Positions 63,325 through 64,000 of a stretch of DNA of 64,000 nt are shown piece after piece. Where the stretch lies: positions 32,445-96,444 of the forward strand of contig SHXQ01000005.1 in NCBI GenBank assembly GCA_009693255.1. Direction: 5' to 3'. Made by a program: the position numbers and the translations under genes. Each line of letters starts with the position of its first letter. The stretch's first letter is position 1. The stretch comes from Methylotenera sp. (GTDB taxonomy: Bacteria; Pseudomonadota; Gammaproteobacteria; Burkholderiales; Methylophilaceae). The notes under the pieces are model-generated. The model had not been told where the DNA came from. It was given only the letters and a program-made list of their open reading frames with translations, and ran no database searches.

Positions 63325-64000
63325 ATGGCACAAACCCAAATGGCATTAGATTCATTAGATTTTGACGGTACCGTCGCTTTAGCAACTAAAGTTGCTCCAC
63401 ATGTAGATATCTTAGAAATTGGTACACCATGCATTAAGCATAACGGTATCAAACTACTTGAAGTTTTACGTGCTAAATTCCCAAACAACAAAATCTTAGT
63501 TGACTTGAAAACTATGGATGCTGGTTTCTATGAAGCTGAGCCATTCTACAAAGCTGGTGCAGATATCTGTACAGTTTTAGGTTGTGCTGACCTCGGTACG
63601 ATCAAAGGTATCATTGATGTTGCTAACAAATACGGTAAAAAAGCACAAGTTGACTTGATTAACGTAGCGGATAAAAAAACGCGTACGATTGAAGTGGTTA
63701 AATTAGGCGCGCACATCATTGGCGTTCACACTGGTTTAGATCAACAAGCTGCTGGTCAAACACCATTCAATGACTTATCGATGGTTGCTGGTTTAGGTCT
63801 AGGCGTTGAAATCTCAGTTGCTGGTGGCGTAAAAGCTTCTACAACGCAACAAGTTAAAGATGCTGGTGCAACAATTATTGTTGCCGGTGCTGCTATCTAC
63901 GGCGCTACTGACCCTGCTGCTGCTGCTGCTGAAATTACAGCAATTGCACACGGTGGTTCTGCAAGCGCGGGTGGCGTTAAAAAATTCCTTCCATGGATTA
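63325..64000 (+). CDS. hxlA: 3-hexulose-6-phosphate synthase, 3' end cut by window edge
   Basis: Fixes formaldehyde onto ribulose-5-phosphate, the key step of the ribulose monophosphate cycle. The 225 visible residues start MAQTQMALDSLDFDGTVAL (start MAQTQMALDSLDF), with EIGTPCIKHNG, LVDLKTMDAG, DLINVADKKTRT, GVHTGLDQQAAGQ, ISVAGGVKAS and VAGAAIYGATDP, matching HPS of obligate methylotrophs closely. Known HPS enzymes are about 210 residues, and this one continues past that with AHGGSASAGGVKKFLPW, so it has a C-terminal extension or ends just after the window. A strong GGAGG ribosome site and a leader hairpin fit high expression. Confidence 0.96.
   Translation, partial: MAQTQMALDSLDFDGTVALATKVAPHVDILEIGTPCIKHNGIKLLEVLRAKFPNNKILVDLKTMDAGFYEAEPFYKAGADICTVLGCADLGTIKGIIDVANKYGKKAQVDLINVADKKTRTIEVVKLGAHIIGVHTGLDQQAAGQTPFNDLSMVAGLGLGVEISVAGGVKASTTQQVKDAGATIIVAGAAIYGATDPAAAAAEITAIAHGGSASAGGVKKFLPWI

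Overview
The window comes from a methylotrophic betaproteobacterium, most likely a Methylophilaceae member of the Methylotenera type. The direct clue is a hexulose-6-phosphate synthase gene at the right edge, the formaldehyde-fixing enzyme of the ribulose monophosphate cycle. Further support comes from the moderate-to-low GC content, from the betaproteobacterial order rpoN-lptB-lptA-lptC-kdsC-kdsD, and from the ECF sigma/DUF3619/DUF3106/RDD cluster beside lptFG. The genus is an inference; no rRNA gene is present. I saw no tRNA, rRNA, CRISPR array, prophage or intact insertion sequence.

Layout. 1-3.9 kb, minus strand: a regulatory phosphotransferase chain without a sugar permease (EI, HPr, mannose-type EIIA, RapZ, HPr kinase, ribosome hibernation factor). 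4.1-9.4 kb, minus: sigma-54, LPS export (LptB, LptA, LptC) and Kdo synthesis (KdsC, KdsD). 9.6-16.6 kb: a CPA2/Kef antiporter, an amino-acid/glycine oxidase-like flavoprotein, MoaC, a BepA-like protease followed by an orphan soxYZ pair, and a peroxiredoxin. 16.9-25.7 kb: a flavoprotein, Hda, PurM, two tandem DUF3108 proteins (the first frameshifted at an A7 run), RsmB, a dicarboxylate symporter and an HNH protein. 25.8-33.1 kb: a GC-rich hflX, HU, a decayed metY-like pseudogene, an RND efflux pair and AmpD. 33.3-35.7 kb: a CaCA exchanger and a collapsed pilS-pilR remnant. 35.9-43.1 kb: the ECF sigma module, lptG/lptF, pepA, holC and a helical unknown. 43.1-51.9 kb: an H-protein, a penicillin-binding endopeptidase, TopA, TtcA, pteridine reductase, MidA, TrmB and EngB. 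52.1-64 kb, plus: cytochrome c4, the Mla lipid-transport operon, a YadGH-type ABC pair, BolA-like protein, CGFS glutaredoxin, MurA, HisG-HisD-HisC, then hexulose-6-phosphate synthase.

How it fits together. Most genes are housekeeping, with a strong envelope theme: LPS transport (all of LptA, B, C, F and G), Kdo synthesis, Mla phospholipid transport, MurA, AmpD, a PBP7-like enzyme and BepA. Regulation is represented by sigma-54, the PTS/HprK/RapZ chain and an ECF sigma module. Genome decay is visible at three places: the metY-like pseudogene, the fused pilS-pilR remnant and the frameshifted DUF3108 gene. I found no clearly new defence or biosynthetic system. The best leads are the A7 frameshift site, the ECF sigma-DUF3619-DUF3106 envelope module, the orphan soxYZ, the decayed pilSR locus, a 58-residue small ORF and the hairpin leader of the hexulose-6-phosphate synthase gene.
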